A DNA stretch of 59,794 bases from CAG-390 sp964579135. GTDB taxonomy: Bacteria; Bacillota; Clostridia; Oscillospirales; CAG-272. Location of the stretch: assembly GCA_964579135.1 (NCBI GenBank), contig CAZOFD010000008.1, forward strand, positions 1 to 59,794, written 5' to 3'. Below, piece after piece: positions 42,361 through 51,492 of this stretch. The translations under genes were made by a program, and so were the position numbers. The notes beneath the pieces were generated by a model. The model was given only the letters and a program-made list of their open reading frames with translations. It did no database searches and was not told the DNA's origin. Positions within the stretch are counted from its first letter, which is position 1; the number at the start of each line of letters is the position of its first letter.

Positions 42361-43455
42361 TCAAACGTTGAATCTGAAAAGAGTTACGTCTCCGTCTTTC
42401 ATAACGTAATCCTTGCCCTCGCTCCTTACGAGCCCCGCCTCTTTCGCCGCGGTCATACTGCCGAGCCGCACGAGATCGTCGTAGGCAACTATCTCCGCGC
42501 GGATAAAACCGCGCTCGAAATCGGAATGTATCTTACCCGCCGCACCGGGAGCACGCGTACCGCGCTTGATCGTCCACGCGCGCACCTCTTTCGGTCCCGC
42601 GGTCAAAAAGCTGATAAGCCCGAGCAACGAATAGCTTGCGGATATAAGTCTGTCAAGACCCGACTCCGTTATACCGAGATCGTCGAGGAACAGCTTTTTC
42701 TCTTCGGGGTCGAGCTCCGCAATCTCGGATTCGAGTTCCGCGGAGATCGCGATGATCCCCGAGCCCTCTGCCTCGGCGAAAGCCTTAAGCTCATCGTATT
42801 TCGGATCGCCGACGGGCTCGCTCGCAACGGAATCTTCGCCGACGTTCGCGACGTATATAACGGGTTTCGCGCTGAGAAGCGGCATATCCGCGAGGATCGC
42901 ACGCTCGTCCTCCGTCGTCTCGAGCGACCTTGCGCAAGCACCCGCCTCGAGATGCACCTTAAGCCTGTTCAAAAAATCGAGCTCCGCCAAAAGCGATTTG
43001 TCCGCACGCGCGGCTTTGACCGTTCGGTCTATCCTGCGCTCCACTATCTCGAGATCGGAAAGGATCAGCTCGAAATTTATCGTCTCGACGTCGCGCACGG
43101 GACCCACACTACCGTCCACGTGGATTATATTATCGTCCTCGAAGCAACGCACGACGTGGAGTATCGCGTCGCATTCTCTGATATGCGAAAGAAATTTGTT
43201 GCCCAAGCCCTCGCCCTGCGACGCGCCCTTTACCAAACCTGCGATATCGAAAAACTCTATGACCGCGGGGGTGAATTTTTCGGGCGAATACATCTCGGCG
43301 AGTTTGTCAAGCCTCGGGTCGGGCACCGCAACGACGCCCACGTTCGGATCTATTGTGCAAAAAGGATAGTTGGCGGATTCCGCCCCCGCCCCCGTCAGGG
43401 CGTTAAAAAGCGTGCTCTTGCCGACGTTCGGCAAACCGACGATACCAAGTTTCAT
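42361..43455 (-). CDS. ychF: Redox-regulated ATPase/GTPase YchF (Obg family)
   Basis: A 364-aa P-loop NTPase, the usual YchF/OLA1 length, an ATP-preferring Obg-family protein that binds ribosomes. P-loop GLPNVGKST at residues 7-15, switch-type motif DIAGLVKGASQGEGLGNKFL, and a C-terminal TGS domain (RGTRAPGAAGKIHSDFERGF to KDYVMKDGDVTLFRFNV). The start at 43455 yields MKLGIVGLPNVGKS and has a GGAG box 6 bases upstream; a 4-codon longer start lacks one. Monocistronic, with promoter and terminator in place. Confidence 0.97.
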   Translation of the reverse strand: MKLGIVGLPNVGKSTLFNALTGAGAESANYPFCTIDPNVGVVAVPDPRLDKLAEMYSPEKFTPAVIEFFDIAGLVKGASQGEGLGNKFLSHIRECDAILHVVRCFEDDNIIHVDGSVGPVRDVETINFELILSDLEIVERRIDRTVKAARADKSLLAELDFLNRLKVHLEAGACARSLETTEDERAILADMPLLSAKPVIYVANVGEDSVASEPVGDPKYDELKAFAEAEGSGIIAISAELESEIAELDPEEKKLFLDDLGITESGLDRLISASYSLLGLISFLTAGPKEVRAWTIKRGTRAPGAAGKIHSDFERGFIRAEIVAYDDLVRLGSMTAAKEAGLVRSEGKDYVMKDGDVTLFRFNV

Positions 43456-43484
43456 TAGCAACTCCATACTGAATTTTCCGTATA

Positions 43485-43513
43485 ATTATATACTAACCGT
43501 TCACAAATTTCAA
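43485..43513 (-). promoter_or_regulatory. SigA-type promoter of ychF
   Basis: TTGAAA (43508-43513), 17-base spacer, TATAAT (43485-43490). Confidence 0.8.
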
Positions 43514-43574
43514 GCGAATTGTTAAAAATTCGCAAAAAAATCACAAAAAAAGCAACAAAAATTTTACAATCAAC

Positions 43575-43603
43575 TTCCAAAACGCAAAATTGTGTGATAT
43601 AAT
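43575..43603 (+). promoter_or_regulatory. Extended -10 promoter of the response regulator gene
   Basis: TGATATAAT (43595-43603) is a good extended -10. The -35 position at 17 bases reads TTCCAA, a weak match. An A-rich stretch (about 43520-43565) lies upstream and could act as an UP element. Confidence 0.65.
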
Positions 43604-43677
43604 ACAGGCATTAAAATCGCTATCGAATTTTTGCGCCGAGCACGACTGTCGCGGCGGCGCCCCTTGGAGAAAAGCAA

Positions 43678-44367
43678 ATGTTCACCAAAATTCTGATCAT
43701 CGACGACGACGCAGGCATATGCTCGCGCCTGAAAACCTACCTCGAGAGAGAGGGCTACGGCACGGCGACCGTCGACAATGGGCACGAAGCGCTTTCCGCG
43801 TTTAAAAAATACGACCCCGATCTCGTTTTGCTCGACCTTATGCTTCCGGGACTCGGCGGAAAGGAGATATGCGCCGAGATACGCAAATTCTCCTCCACGC
43901 CGATAATGATAATATCGGCAAAAAACGAGATTGTCGACAAGGTCGTGTGCCTCGAGCTCGGCGCGGACGACTATCTTGTCAAGCCTTTCGACCTTAACGA
44001 ACTCGGCGCGCGCATAAAAGCCGTATTGCGCCGTTGCCGAAAGCGCGACGAACGGTCCGAGGGTGAAGTGCTTATATTCGACAAAATGGAGATCAGCAAG
44101 CAAAAATACGAATTGCGGCTGAACGGCAAAGCCGTCGACATCCCGCCGAAAGAGCTTGAACTGCTTTATTTTCTCGCCTCGAACTATAATCACGTTTTTA
44201 ACCGTGACCAACTTCTCGACAAGGTCTGGGGATTCGATTATCTCGGTGACTCGCGCACCGTGGACGTTCACGTCAAGCGTTTGCGCGAAAAGCTCGAGGG
44301 TGTATCCGACAAATGGGCGCTGAAGACCGTTTGGGGCGTCGGATACAAATTCGAGGTCAACGCCTGA
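43678..44367 (+). CDS. OmpR/PhoB family response regulator, no adjacent kinase
   Basis: A 229-aa regulator. The receiver domain (1-115) has the acidic pair in ILIIDDDAG, the phospho-acceptor Asp in LVLLDLMLPGLGG, the Thr/Ser position (IMIISAKNE) and the Lys in DYLVKPFDL. The C-terminal winged helix (about 130-228) shows KAVDIPPKELELLYFLASN and DSRTVDVHVKRLREKLEG. Such proteins are normally phosphorylated by a cognate sensor kinase. Here none follows: the next genes are a terminator and convergent ABC exporter genes. The protein may work with a distant kinase. Its target is not evident. Confidence 0.95.
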   Translation: MFTKILIIDDDAGICSRLKTYLEREGYGTATVDNGHEALSAFKKYDPDLVLLDLMLPGLGGKEICAEIRKFSSTPIMIISAKNEIVDKVVCLELGADDYLVKPFDLNELGARIKAVLRRCRKRDERSEGEVLIFDKMEISKQKYELRLNGKAVDIPPKELELLYFLASNYNHVFNRDQLLDKVWGFDYLGDSRTVDVHVKRLREKLEGVSDKWALKTVWGVGYKFEVNA

Positions 44368-44393
44368 CGCACTCAAAAAAACTAAAATCAAAG

Positions 44394-44430
44394 ATATCCC
44401 CCGAGGGAAAGCATTTCCTCGGGGGATATT
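44394..44430. terminator. Bidirectional terminator between the response regulator and ABC exporter genes
   Basis: ATATCCCCCGAGG (44394-44406) pairs with CCTCGGGGGATAT near 44417-44429, and a further GAAA/TTTC extends the stem at the top with one bulged G. It is the only hairpin in this convergent gap. Confidence 0.75.
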
Positions 44431-44482
44431 CGTATCTCGGCGTCTTTTCGCACGGCGAAAGCTCTCGGCGCGAAAAAACGTT

Positions 44483-46267
44483 TTATTCGCCTTGCGACGC
44501 AGAGCGGAACTGTGCGCCGTAAAGCGACGCGTAAAAGCCGTCGGCTTCCATAAGCTCGCAGTGGGTACCCTGCTCGACGATATTTCCGTCTTTCATAACG
44601 AGGATCCTATCCGCGTTTTTGATCGTATTCAGCCTGTGCGCCACGATAACGGACGTACGTCCGCGCATCATCTCGGCAAACGCTTCCTGTATCTTTATCT
44701 CCGTTCGCGTATCGATGGACGAGGTCGCCTCGTCGAGTATGAGCATCGGAGGCAACGCAAGCATTACTCTTGCGATACAGATAAGCTGTATCTGACCGCG
44801 CGACAGCCTGCCGCCGCCCTCTCCGAGCACGGTGTCGTAGCCTTGCGGCAATTTCGAGATAAACGAATGTGCTCGCGCGGCTCGCGCGGCTTTTTCGATC
44901 TCCTCGTCCGTTGCCTCGGGCTTTGCCATAGCGATATTGTCGCGCACGGTACCCGAGGATATCCAAGTATCTTGCAGCACCATTCCGAGCGATGCGCGAA
45001 GACTCGAGCGGGTAACGCGCGATATATCGTGACCGCCGACCTCGATCGTTCCGCCATCGATCTCGTAAAATCGCATAAAGAGATTGATCAGGGTGGTCTT
45101 GCCGCAGCCGGTGGGTCCGACGACCGCGATCTTTTGCCCGGCTTTCGCCTCAAAAGTCATATTTTTCATAAACGGAGCGTCCGTGTAACTGAAATCGACG
45201 TTCTTCGCCCGAATACTGCCGTCGTTATCGTCGGCGCTCAGCTGCTCGGCGTCGACGGGATCCGGCGCGAGCTCCGGCGCATCCAAAAACTCGAAAACAC
45301 GCGCCGCCGAAGCAAGCGCCCCCTGGAACTCCGCAACGACACCCGAAAGATCGTTAAACGGCTTCGCATATTCGCGCGCATACGTCAAAAGCGCCGTAAG
45401 CTGACCCGCGGTCACCGCGCCGCCGCCGGATATCGCCGTCAGCGCGCCTATAAGCGCGACTATGCTGTATATAAGGCTGTTCAAGAATCTGCTTGACGGA
45501 TTGGGCAGCGAAGAAAAGAAAACGGCTTTCGTCGCGGTGTTCACGTACTCGTCGTTAACGCGCTCGAATTCCCCGAAAGTGCTCCCCTCGTGCGAATACG
45601 CCTCTATCACTTCCCTGCCGCTTATCGCCTCGTCCATAAGCGCGGTCTGTCGCGCGGAGATCTCGTTGCGTGCGCGAAACAGCGAATACGAGCGCTTGGC
45701 GATAAACGTCGTCAAAAGCATCGAGAACGGAGTCAGCACGGCAACGACCGCCGCTATCGCGAAATTGATGTGCATCATAAACGCAAGCGCGATAACGATG
45801 GTAACGGAGCCGGAAAAGAAATGGATTATTCCCGTAAGCAGCCCCTCCGAGAGCTGATCGGTATCCGATATCACCCTCGAAACGATATCGCCCGACGGCG
45901 TGGAATCGAGGTACGACAGCGGGAGCCTTTGTATCTTTCTCACGCAATCCTCGCGAATACGGCGAACGACCGACGTGCTTACGCGAGTTCCTATCAGCGA
46001 GGCAAGACGTGTGCAAATCGCGCCGAGGATCGTTACCGCGGCTATCTTCGGCAAGATAGCCGCGACGCCGTCGGCGTCCACCCTGCCCTCGCCTATCATA
46101 AGGTCTATCGCGTTGCCCACGTACTTCGGCACGATATGCGAGAGCACCGCGTATGTAGTTACGAGAACGACCGCCGCCGCAACGAGCGGCAGACACGGCT
46201 TAGCATAACCGATGATACGGCGCAGAGTGGCGCCGTTGCCGGTGCTTTTTTTGTTTTTATTGCTCAT
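44483..46267 (-). CDS. ABC exporter half-transporter with consensus Walker B, partner of the upstream gene
   Basis: A 594-aa type IV ABC exporter subunit: six membrane helices (about 25-310) followed by an ATPase domain. Walker A VVGPTGCGKTT, Walker B MLILDEATSSIDT with the catalytic Glu, and H-loop VIVAHRLNTIK are intact. The signature reads LSRGQ in place of LSGGQ. The upstream partner has the opposite pattern. Together they fit a heterodimeric multidrug or lipid exporter of the BmrCD/TM287-288 kind with one normal and one degenerate ATP site. The two genes overlap by 11 bases. Substrate unknown. Confidence 0.94.
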   Translation of the reverse strand: MSNKNKKSTGNGATLRRIIGYAKPCLPLVAAAVVLVTTYAVLSHIVPKYVGNAIDLMIGEGRVDADGVAAILPKIAAVTILGAICTRLASLIGTRVSTSVVRRIREDCVRKIQRLPLSYLDSTPSGDIVSRVISDTDQLSEGLLTGIIHFFSGSVTIVIALAFMMHINFAIAAVVAVLTPFSMLLTTFIAKRSYSLFRARNEISARQTALMDEAISGREVIEAYSHEGSTFGEFERVNDEYVNTATKAVFFSSLPNPSSRFLNSLIYSIVALIGALTAISGGGAVTAGQLTALLTYAREYAKPFNDLSGVVAEFQGALASAARVFEFLDAPELAPDPVDAEQLSADDNDGSIRAKNVDFSYTDAPFMKNMTFEAKAGQKIAVVGPTGCGKTTLINLFMRFYEIDGGTIEVGGHDISRVTRSSLRASLGMVLQDTWISSGTVRDNIAMAKPEATDEEIEKAARAARAHSFISKLPQGYDTVLGEGGGRLSRGQIQLICIARVMLALPPMLILDEATSSIDTRTEIKIQEAFAEMMRGRTSVIVAHRLNTIKNADRILVMKDGNIVEQGTHCELMEADGFYASLYGAQFRSASQGE

Positions 46268-47984
46268 TTTTACCGTCTCCGTACTGCGATTCGTATATTT
46301 CGCGATATACGGCGCAGTCTTTCATAAGTTCGTCGTGAGTGCCGATGCCGACGGCATCCCCGTCGTCAAGCACTATGATCCGGCTCGCCTCCATAACCGA
46401 GGAAGGACGCTGCGATACGATTATCACGGTCGGCTTTTGCTCAAGCTCGGTGATGTTCCTGCGTATCCTATGCTCCGTCGCATAATCGAGCGCGGAAAAA
46501 CTGTCGTCGAATATCAAAACTTCGGGTTTGCCCACGAGCGCGCGCGCAATGGTCAAACGTTGGCGCTGACCGCCCGAGAAGTTACCGCCTCCCGCCTCGA
46601 CGGAGGCGTAGAGCCCGTTTTTCTTGCTCATAACGAAGTCGAGCGCGTCCGCCGCCTCAAGTGCGCGCGCCACTTCCTCGTCCGTCGCCCCGGGTGCTCC
46701 CCAACGAACGTTTTCCGCCACGGTACCGCTGAAAAGCCTTGCATACTGCGGGACGACGGCGACTTTGCGGCGAAGCGCACCCACGTTCCAATCGCGCACG
46801 GATACGCCTCCTACCGAAACCTCGCCGCACGTAGCGTCGTAAAACCGCGGTATAAGCTCGCAAAGGGTGGTCTTGCCCGAGCCCGTTCCGCCGAGTATTC
46901 CGACGATTTCGCCTTTGTTCGCGGAGAAGCTGACCGGAGAGAGTGCATCGCCCGCCGCGCCGCGATATCTGAAGCCGACGTTACGAAATTCGACCGCGGG
47001 CGCACCCTCGACGAAAGCCTCCGCACCCGACTCGCCGTCTCTGTCCTCGACCGAGAGGGCTGCGTTTATCCTCGAGGCGCAAGCCGCGGATTTTGTCATC
47101 GTTACTATAAGGTTTGCGAGCTTTATCAGCTCGGTCAGGATCTGCGCCATATAATTGTAAAGCGCGACGACCTCGCCCGTCCCCAGCCTACCGCTGTTTA
47201 CGGCGGGGGCGCCGACTTTTATTATAAGAATTATCGCAAAATTCACGATAACGTAGGTCAAAGGATTCAAAAGCGACGATATTCGCTCGGCGAACACGCT
47301 GCGGCGCGTATGCTCGCGATTGACGGAGTCGAAAGCGACGACTTCGTCGTCTTCGTGGCGAAATGCCCGTATCACGCGAACGCCACGCAGGTTTTCGCGC
47401 GTACGAAGCGTCAGCTCGTCAAGTTTCGCCTGCACGCGCGAGTAAAGCGGCATACCGAGGAGCACGACGGCAAAAATGACCGCCGCCAATATCGGCACGG
47501 CACCGAGAAATATCCAACCCGTTTCGACGTCGGTTATAAAAGCCATCGCCACCGAGCCGAAAACTATCAGCGGCGAGCGCAAAAGCAAACGCAAAGCGAG
47601 ATTAACGCCGTTTTGCAGGCGATCCACGTCCGAGGTCAGGCGTGTGAGCAGCGTCGAGCCGCCGAGCGATTCGAAATGCTCGCGATCAACGTACAGCGTT
47701 TTGCGGCACAGTGCGCTGCGCACCTTGCCCGCGAATCCTACCGCGGCACGCGCCGAAAAATATTGCGAAACGAACGATACGGCAAGCCCCACCGCACCGC
47801 AAAGCGCCATAAGACCGCACATCTTCCAAACGTAGGAGCCGTCCGCCGAGGGAAGACCGACGTCTATAATGTTTGCAACAATAAGCGGCACCGAAAGCTC
47901 GAGCAAAGCCTCCAAGAGCTTTAAAAGCGGTGCCGCTATACATTCTTTGCGATAATCCCTGAAGTATTTAAACAATCCAAACAT
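46257..47984 (-). CDS. ABC exporter half-transporter with degenerate catalytic site
   Basis: A 575-aa exporter subunit, first of the pair. The N-terminus MFGLFKYFRDYRKECIAAPL leads into six membrane helices (about 15-300) and an ATPase domain. Walker A is LGGTGSGKTT and the signature FSGGQRQRLTIARAL is consensus. Walker B reads LIFDDSFSALD, with Asp at the position of the catalytic Glu, and the H-loop reads IIVSQRPSSVM with Gln for His. These changes are typical of the degenerate subunit in heterodimeric exporters. The gene lies behind a perfect consensus promoter and has a GGAG box. Confidence 0.94.
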   Translation of the reverse strand: MFGLFKYFRDYRKECIAAPLLKLLEALLELSVPLIVANIIDVGLPSADGSYVWKMCGLMALCGAVGLAVSFVSQYFSARAAVGFAGKVRSALCRKTLYVDREHFESLGGSTLLTRLTSDVDRLQNGVNLALRLLLRSPLIVFGSVAMAFITDVETGWIFLGAVPILAAVIFAVVLLGMPLYSRVQAKLDELTLRTRENLRGVRVIRAFRHEDDEVVAFDSVNREHTRRSVFAERISSLLNPLTYVIVNFAIILIIKVGAPAVNSGRLGTGEVVALYNYMAQILTELIKLANLIVTMTKSAACASRINAALSVEDRDGESGAEAFVEGAPAVEFRNVGFRYRGAAGDALSPVSFSANKGEIVGILGGTGSGKTTLCELIPRFYDATCGEVSVGGVSVRDWNVGALRRKVAVVPQYARLFSGTVAENVRWGAPGATDEEVARALEAADALDFVMSKKNGLYASVEAGGGNFSGGQRQRLTIARALVGKPEVLIFDDSFSALDYATEHRIRRNITELEQKPTVIIVSQRPSSVMEASRIIVLDDGDAVGIGTHDELMKDCAVYREIYESQYGDGKNEQ

Positions 47985-48010
47985 AGCAAATCTCCGAAAT
48001 TGATGTGTGC

Positions 48011-48039
48011 ATTATATCACTTTTGTCGCACCGTGTCAA
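48011..48039 (-). promoter_or_regulatory. Perfect-consensus SigA promoter of the ABC exporter operon
   Basis: TTGACA (48034-48039), 17-base spacer, TATAAT (48011-48016) preceded by TGA. Full match to consensus in both boxes suggests high unregulated strength unless a repressor acts. Confidence 0.9.
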
Positions 48040-48063
48040 GCCGTGCTTTTTTACAAAACCTTG

Positions 48064-48092
48064 TTTACAACGCCTTTTTTTTATGTTATAAT
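48064..48092 (+). promoter_or_regulatory. SigA-type promoter of the DUF951-yfhO-ruvAB unit
   Basis: TTTACA (48064-48069), 17-base spacer, TATAAT (48087-48092) preceded by TGT. Divergent from the promoter at 48011-48039. Confidence 0.8.
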
Positions 48093-48164
48093 AATTAGGT
48101 AAATATTATCCGAACGTTGCCCGCTTGCGTCGCAACGAAAACGGGATCGCGGTGAAACTGTAAA

Positions 48165-48374
48165 ATGAAGATAGTCAAATTTTTCGCCGGCGACACGCTG
48201 GAATTAAAAAAGCCTCATCCGTGTGGTAAACGCCTTTTTAAAGTGTTGCGCACGGGCAGCGACGTGCGCCTCGTTTGCCTCGGTTGCGGCAGAGATATGG
48301 TAGTCGCGCGAGAGCGACTCGACCGCTCTATCAAAAACGTTATCCCCGCCGAGGACGAAAAGTCGGACGGCTGA
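48165..48374 (+). CDS. DUF951 family protein (YyzM-like)
   Basis: A 69-aa protein matching DUF951, a small conserved Firmicutes protein. The core reads LELKKPHPCGKRLFKVLRTG then VRLVCLGCGRDMVVARERL. The His/Cys set (HPC..., CLGC) suggests a bound zinc. Its function is not established; it is often encoded near ribosome or replication genes. The gene lies 145 bases before the YfhO-like gene; the spacer shows no feature I can name. Confidence 0.88.
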   Translation: MKIVKFFAGDTLELKKPHPCGKRLFKVLRTGSDVRLVCLGCGRDMVVARERLDRSIKNVIPAEDEKSDG

Positions 48375-48519
48375 GGTACGCGACGGCACGAAAAAGCCGT
48401 CCGACCGTACCACGTTACGGGAACGAAAAACAACGCGTTTGGCTTAAGGACAAGCGCAGCATCGCGAATTTCGCGGGAAAGGCAGGCTTTCGCCGAGCGA
48501 AAGCCGTTACGGTCAGAAA

Positions 48520-51471
48520 ATGAACTCCAAAGAAAACACTTCGGATATCGCGCTCCTTTCGCAGAGCACGCACGGCGGCATTCGCGGCACGCTCGAGAAT
48601 CTCGGGCGGCGAATAAAAGCGTGGGAATATTCTTACCTGATATTCGCGTTTATCGTCCCCGTGGTCTTAAACTATCTGTTTTACCTTGCGATGGAAATCC
48701 ATCCGTTCGGCAACGGCTCGGTGCTCGTGCTCGATCTAAACGCGCAATACGTTTATTTTTACGAAGCGCTTCGCAACGCCGTCCACGGCGACACCTCGCT
48801 TATCTATTCGTTCGCGCGCTCGCTCGGCGGCGAATTCGGCGGCATATACGCCTACTATCTCGCAAGTCCGCTCTCTTATATCGTTTGCCTTTTCCCCGCA
48901 AGCAGGATACTCGACGCTCTGCTTTGCATTTTTCTCATAAAAACGGGGCTTGCCGGGGTAAGTTTCGCCTTTTATCTCCACAAAATATCCTCCAAAGTCA
49001 ACAAATTCGCCTCGGTTACCTTTTCGTCGATGTACGCGCTCTGCGCCTATGCGGTCGTACAGCAGCACAACTCGATGTGGATAGACGCGCTCATCCTCTT
49101 GCCCATAGTCACGCTCGGCATCGAGCGCCTTATAAAGCGCGGCAGATTCAAAACGTACGTTTGCGCACTCGCGCTGACGCTTACGGCGAACTACTATATC
49201 GGATATATGGTCTGCATATATTCCGCCGCGTACTTTTTCTTTTATTATTTTGCGCATAACGAAAAAGAGCGCAACAACCCTATGCACGAAAAATCGCATT
49301 TTTCGCGTTCTTTTTTAAGGATGGCAGGCTCCTCCGCCCTCGCGGTGGGGATATCGGCGCTTATGATCTGCATAGCGTACTATTCTCTGCAATTCGGCAA
49401 AAACGTTTTCTCCTCCCCGGATTTTTCTCTTTCCATCCGTTTTGATCTCGCGGATCTGTTTACCAAATTTTTCCCGGGATCGTACGACACCGTACGCACC
49501 GAAGGGCTGCCATTCGTCTACACCGGTATTTTGACCCTTTTCTGCGTCCCGATCTATTTTTGCTCCAAAAAATTCTCCGCGAGGGAGAAAGCCCTCTCAG
49601 CGGTATTCATCGTCTTTTTCATCCTGAGTTTCTCCGTCAACACGCTCGATATGGTGTGGCACGGATTCCAAATGCCCAACTGGCTGAATTACAGGTACAG
49701 CTTTATGCTATGCTTCTTCCTGCTCGTGCTCGCGTACAAGGGGTACGGCGAGATAAAAAAAGTCTCGGGCAAGCTTATCGCGGGTATAGGCGCCGTTCTC
49801 ATCGCTTTTCTCGCTTTTGCGCAAAAGTACGAATTTCATTCTTACGTCGAACGCGTCGACGGCACCGTTAAATTCGATCAAAAGCTCAAAACGCTCGAAA
49901 CCGTTTGGCTTTCGATCGTTTTTATCGTAGCGATAGGGTTGATTCTTTATCTGACGATAAAGAGCCGCTCGCGGCAAAGTATGGCGCTCATACTTTGCGC
50001 CGCGGTCTGCGTCGAGCTTTTCGCCAACGGTCTCGTTTGCAACGCCGAATTCGGCAACGACGTTATATATTCCTCTTATTCCTCGTATACCGAGCCGATA
50101 ACGGCGCTCCGTCCGCTCGCGGATGCGATCGTAAACAGCGACGCATCATTTTATCGTTTCGAAAAAACGTATCACCGCCGCACGAACGACAATATGGCGC
50201 TGAACATCCGCGGCATATCCAACTCGACCTCGACTCTGCACAAGGCGTCTATCAATTTCCTTTCCGCCTCCGGATACCTTGCAACGTCGCATTGGTCGCA
50301 GTATAAGGGCGGCAATCCCGTCGGAGATTCGCTCCTCGGGATGAAATATATAATCGGCAGCGCGTCGGACGCGACTCTCTCTCGCCTCTACGAATTGACG
50401 GATCTCGACTCGGCGACCGTAAGCGGCAGCGAATACGTTGCGTATCGCAACAAAAACGCGCTTTCGCTCGCTTTTGCGGTAAATTCCGCCGTAAACGAAC
50501 TTAAATATTCGGACGACGACGGCTCGTGCTCTCCGCTTGTCCGCCTTAACGGTCTCGTTGCCACGATGCTCGGTCGCGAAAGCGCAAATATCTACGACCC
50601 GATAGCCGTCTCTTCTCCGACGATCAAAAATCTCACGGTCACCGGTGTCGGCGAGGACCACGACAAGTACGATCCCTCGGGGTCGTCGGGCGCAAGCTTG
50701 ACGTACACCTTTACCACCTCTCGCGACGGCGAGATCTATTTCTACCTGCCTACCACGAAAGCGGGGTATCAAAGAGCCGTTACCTTGCGCGTCAACGGCG
50801 TATCCAAAGGTACGTACGCCTCGGATAACAACGCCTACGTCACCGATTGCGGCTATTTCGGCGCGGGCGAGACCGTTACCGTCGAGATAGGCGTGTCGAG
50901 CGGCGCTATCTATATCAAGCGCAACGTGCCAATGTTCTTCAGCCTTAACGAAGAGCTGTTCGACGAATGCTTCGCCGCTCTCGCAGCCGAGCAATTCGTC
51001 ATAGACGACGATTGGAGCGAATCGCACTTTACCGGCACGATAACGACCGCGGCGAGCGGGCGCACCGTGCAAACGACGTTGCCATACGATAAGGGCTGGA
51101 ACGTTTACGTCGACGGCAAAAAAGTCGAAACGTTCGAAACTCTCGGCGCGCTCACGGCGTTTACCGTGGAAGAAGCGGGCGAGCACACCCTCGAACTCAG
51201 ATATATGCCCCGTATATACGTCGCGGGCGCCGTCGTCTCCGCGATATCCGTTGCCGTGTTCTTCTTGATAGTGATATTCGAAAAGCGCTTTCGAGCGCTA
51301 ATGACGAATTTGTTCGACGGAGGTGCTCGCGCGTGCGGCGGCGCAGTCGCCGAGCTTGAGCCCGCCTCTGCCTCTCCCGGCGCTGAGGGCGCCCCATACA
51401 ACGAGGCAGAACCTTGCGACGAGGCAGAACCTTGCGACGAGACCGCAGCGCAAGGCGACGACTCTATTTGA
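48520..51471 (+). CDS. YfhO-like multipass membrane protein (GT-C type)
   Basis: A 983-aa protein with about twelve to fourteen membrane segments in the first 520 residues and a large extracytoplasmic part behind them, the layout of bacterial YfhO. Seen near the N-terminus are LVLDLNAQYVYFYEALRN and SFARSLGGEFGGIYAYYLAS, typical of this family, whose studied members help decorate teichoic acid or other glycopolymers from lipid-linked sugars. A final helix (about 905-930) is followed by a Glu/Ala-rich cytoplasmic tail with a duplicated six-residue unit. It precedes ruvA by 21 bases, so the unit may be co-transcribed. Confidence 0.86.
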   Translation: MNSKENTSDIALLSQSTHGGIRGTLENLGRRIKAWEYSYLIFAFIVPVVLNYLFYLAMEIHPFGNGSVLVLDLNAQYVYFYEALRNAVHGDTSLIYSFARSLGGEFGGIYAYYLASPLSYIVCLFPASRILDALLCIFLIKTGLAGVSFAFYLHKISSKVNKFASVTFSSMYALCAYAVVQQHNSMWIDALILLPIVTLGIERLIKRGRFKTYVCALALTLTANYYIGYMVCIYSAAYFFFYYFAHNEKERNNPMHEKSHFSRSFLRMAGSSALAVGISALMICIAYYSLQFGKNVFSSPDFSLSIRFDLADLFTKFFPGSYDTVRTEGLPFVYTGILTLFCVPIYFCSKKFSAREKALSAVFIVFFILSFSVNTLDMVWHGFQMPNWLNYRYSFMLCFFLLVLAYKGYGEIKKVSGKLIAGIGAVLIAFLAFAQKYEFHSYVERVDGTVKFDQKLKTLETVWLSIVFIVAIGLILYLTIKSRSRQSMALILCAAVCVELFANGLVCNAEFGNDVIYSSYSSYTEPITALRPLADAIVNSDASFYRFEKTYHRRTNDNMALNIRGISNSTSTLHKASINFLSASGYLATSHWSQYKGGNPVGDSLLGMKYIIGSASDATLSRLYELTDLDSATVSGSEYVAYRNKNALSLAFAVNSAVNELKYSDDDGSCSPLVRLNGLVATMLGRESANIYDPIAVSSPTIKNLTVTGVGEDHDKYDPSGSSGASLTYTFTTSRDGEIYFYLPTTKAGYQRAVTLRVNGVSKGTYASDNNAYVTDCGYFGAGETVTVEIGVSSGAIYIKRNVPMFFSLNEELFDECFAALAAEQFVIDDDWSESHFTGTITTAASGRTVQTTLPYDKGWNVYVDGKKVETFETLGALTAFTVEEAGEHTLELRYMPRIYVAGAVVSAISVAVFFLIVIFEKRFRALMTNLFDGGARACGGAVAELEPASASPGAEGAPYNEAEPCDEAEPCDETAAQGDDSI
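51403..51438 (+). repeat. 18-bp perfect tandem duplication in the yfhO-like tail
   Basis: The unit GAGGCAGAACCTTGCGAC occurs twice in direct succession and adds a repeated EAEPCD hexapeptide in frame. Copy number could vary by slippage without shifting the frame. Confidence 0.9.
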
Positions 51472-51492
51472 TCGTATAACGGAGGATACCGT

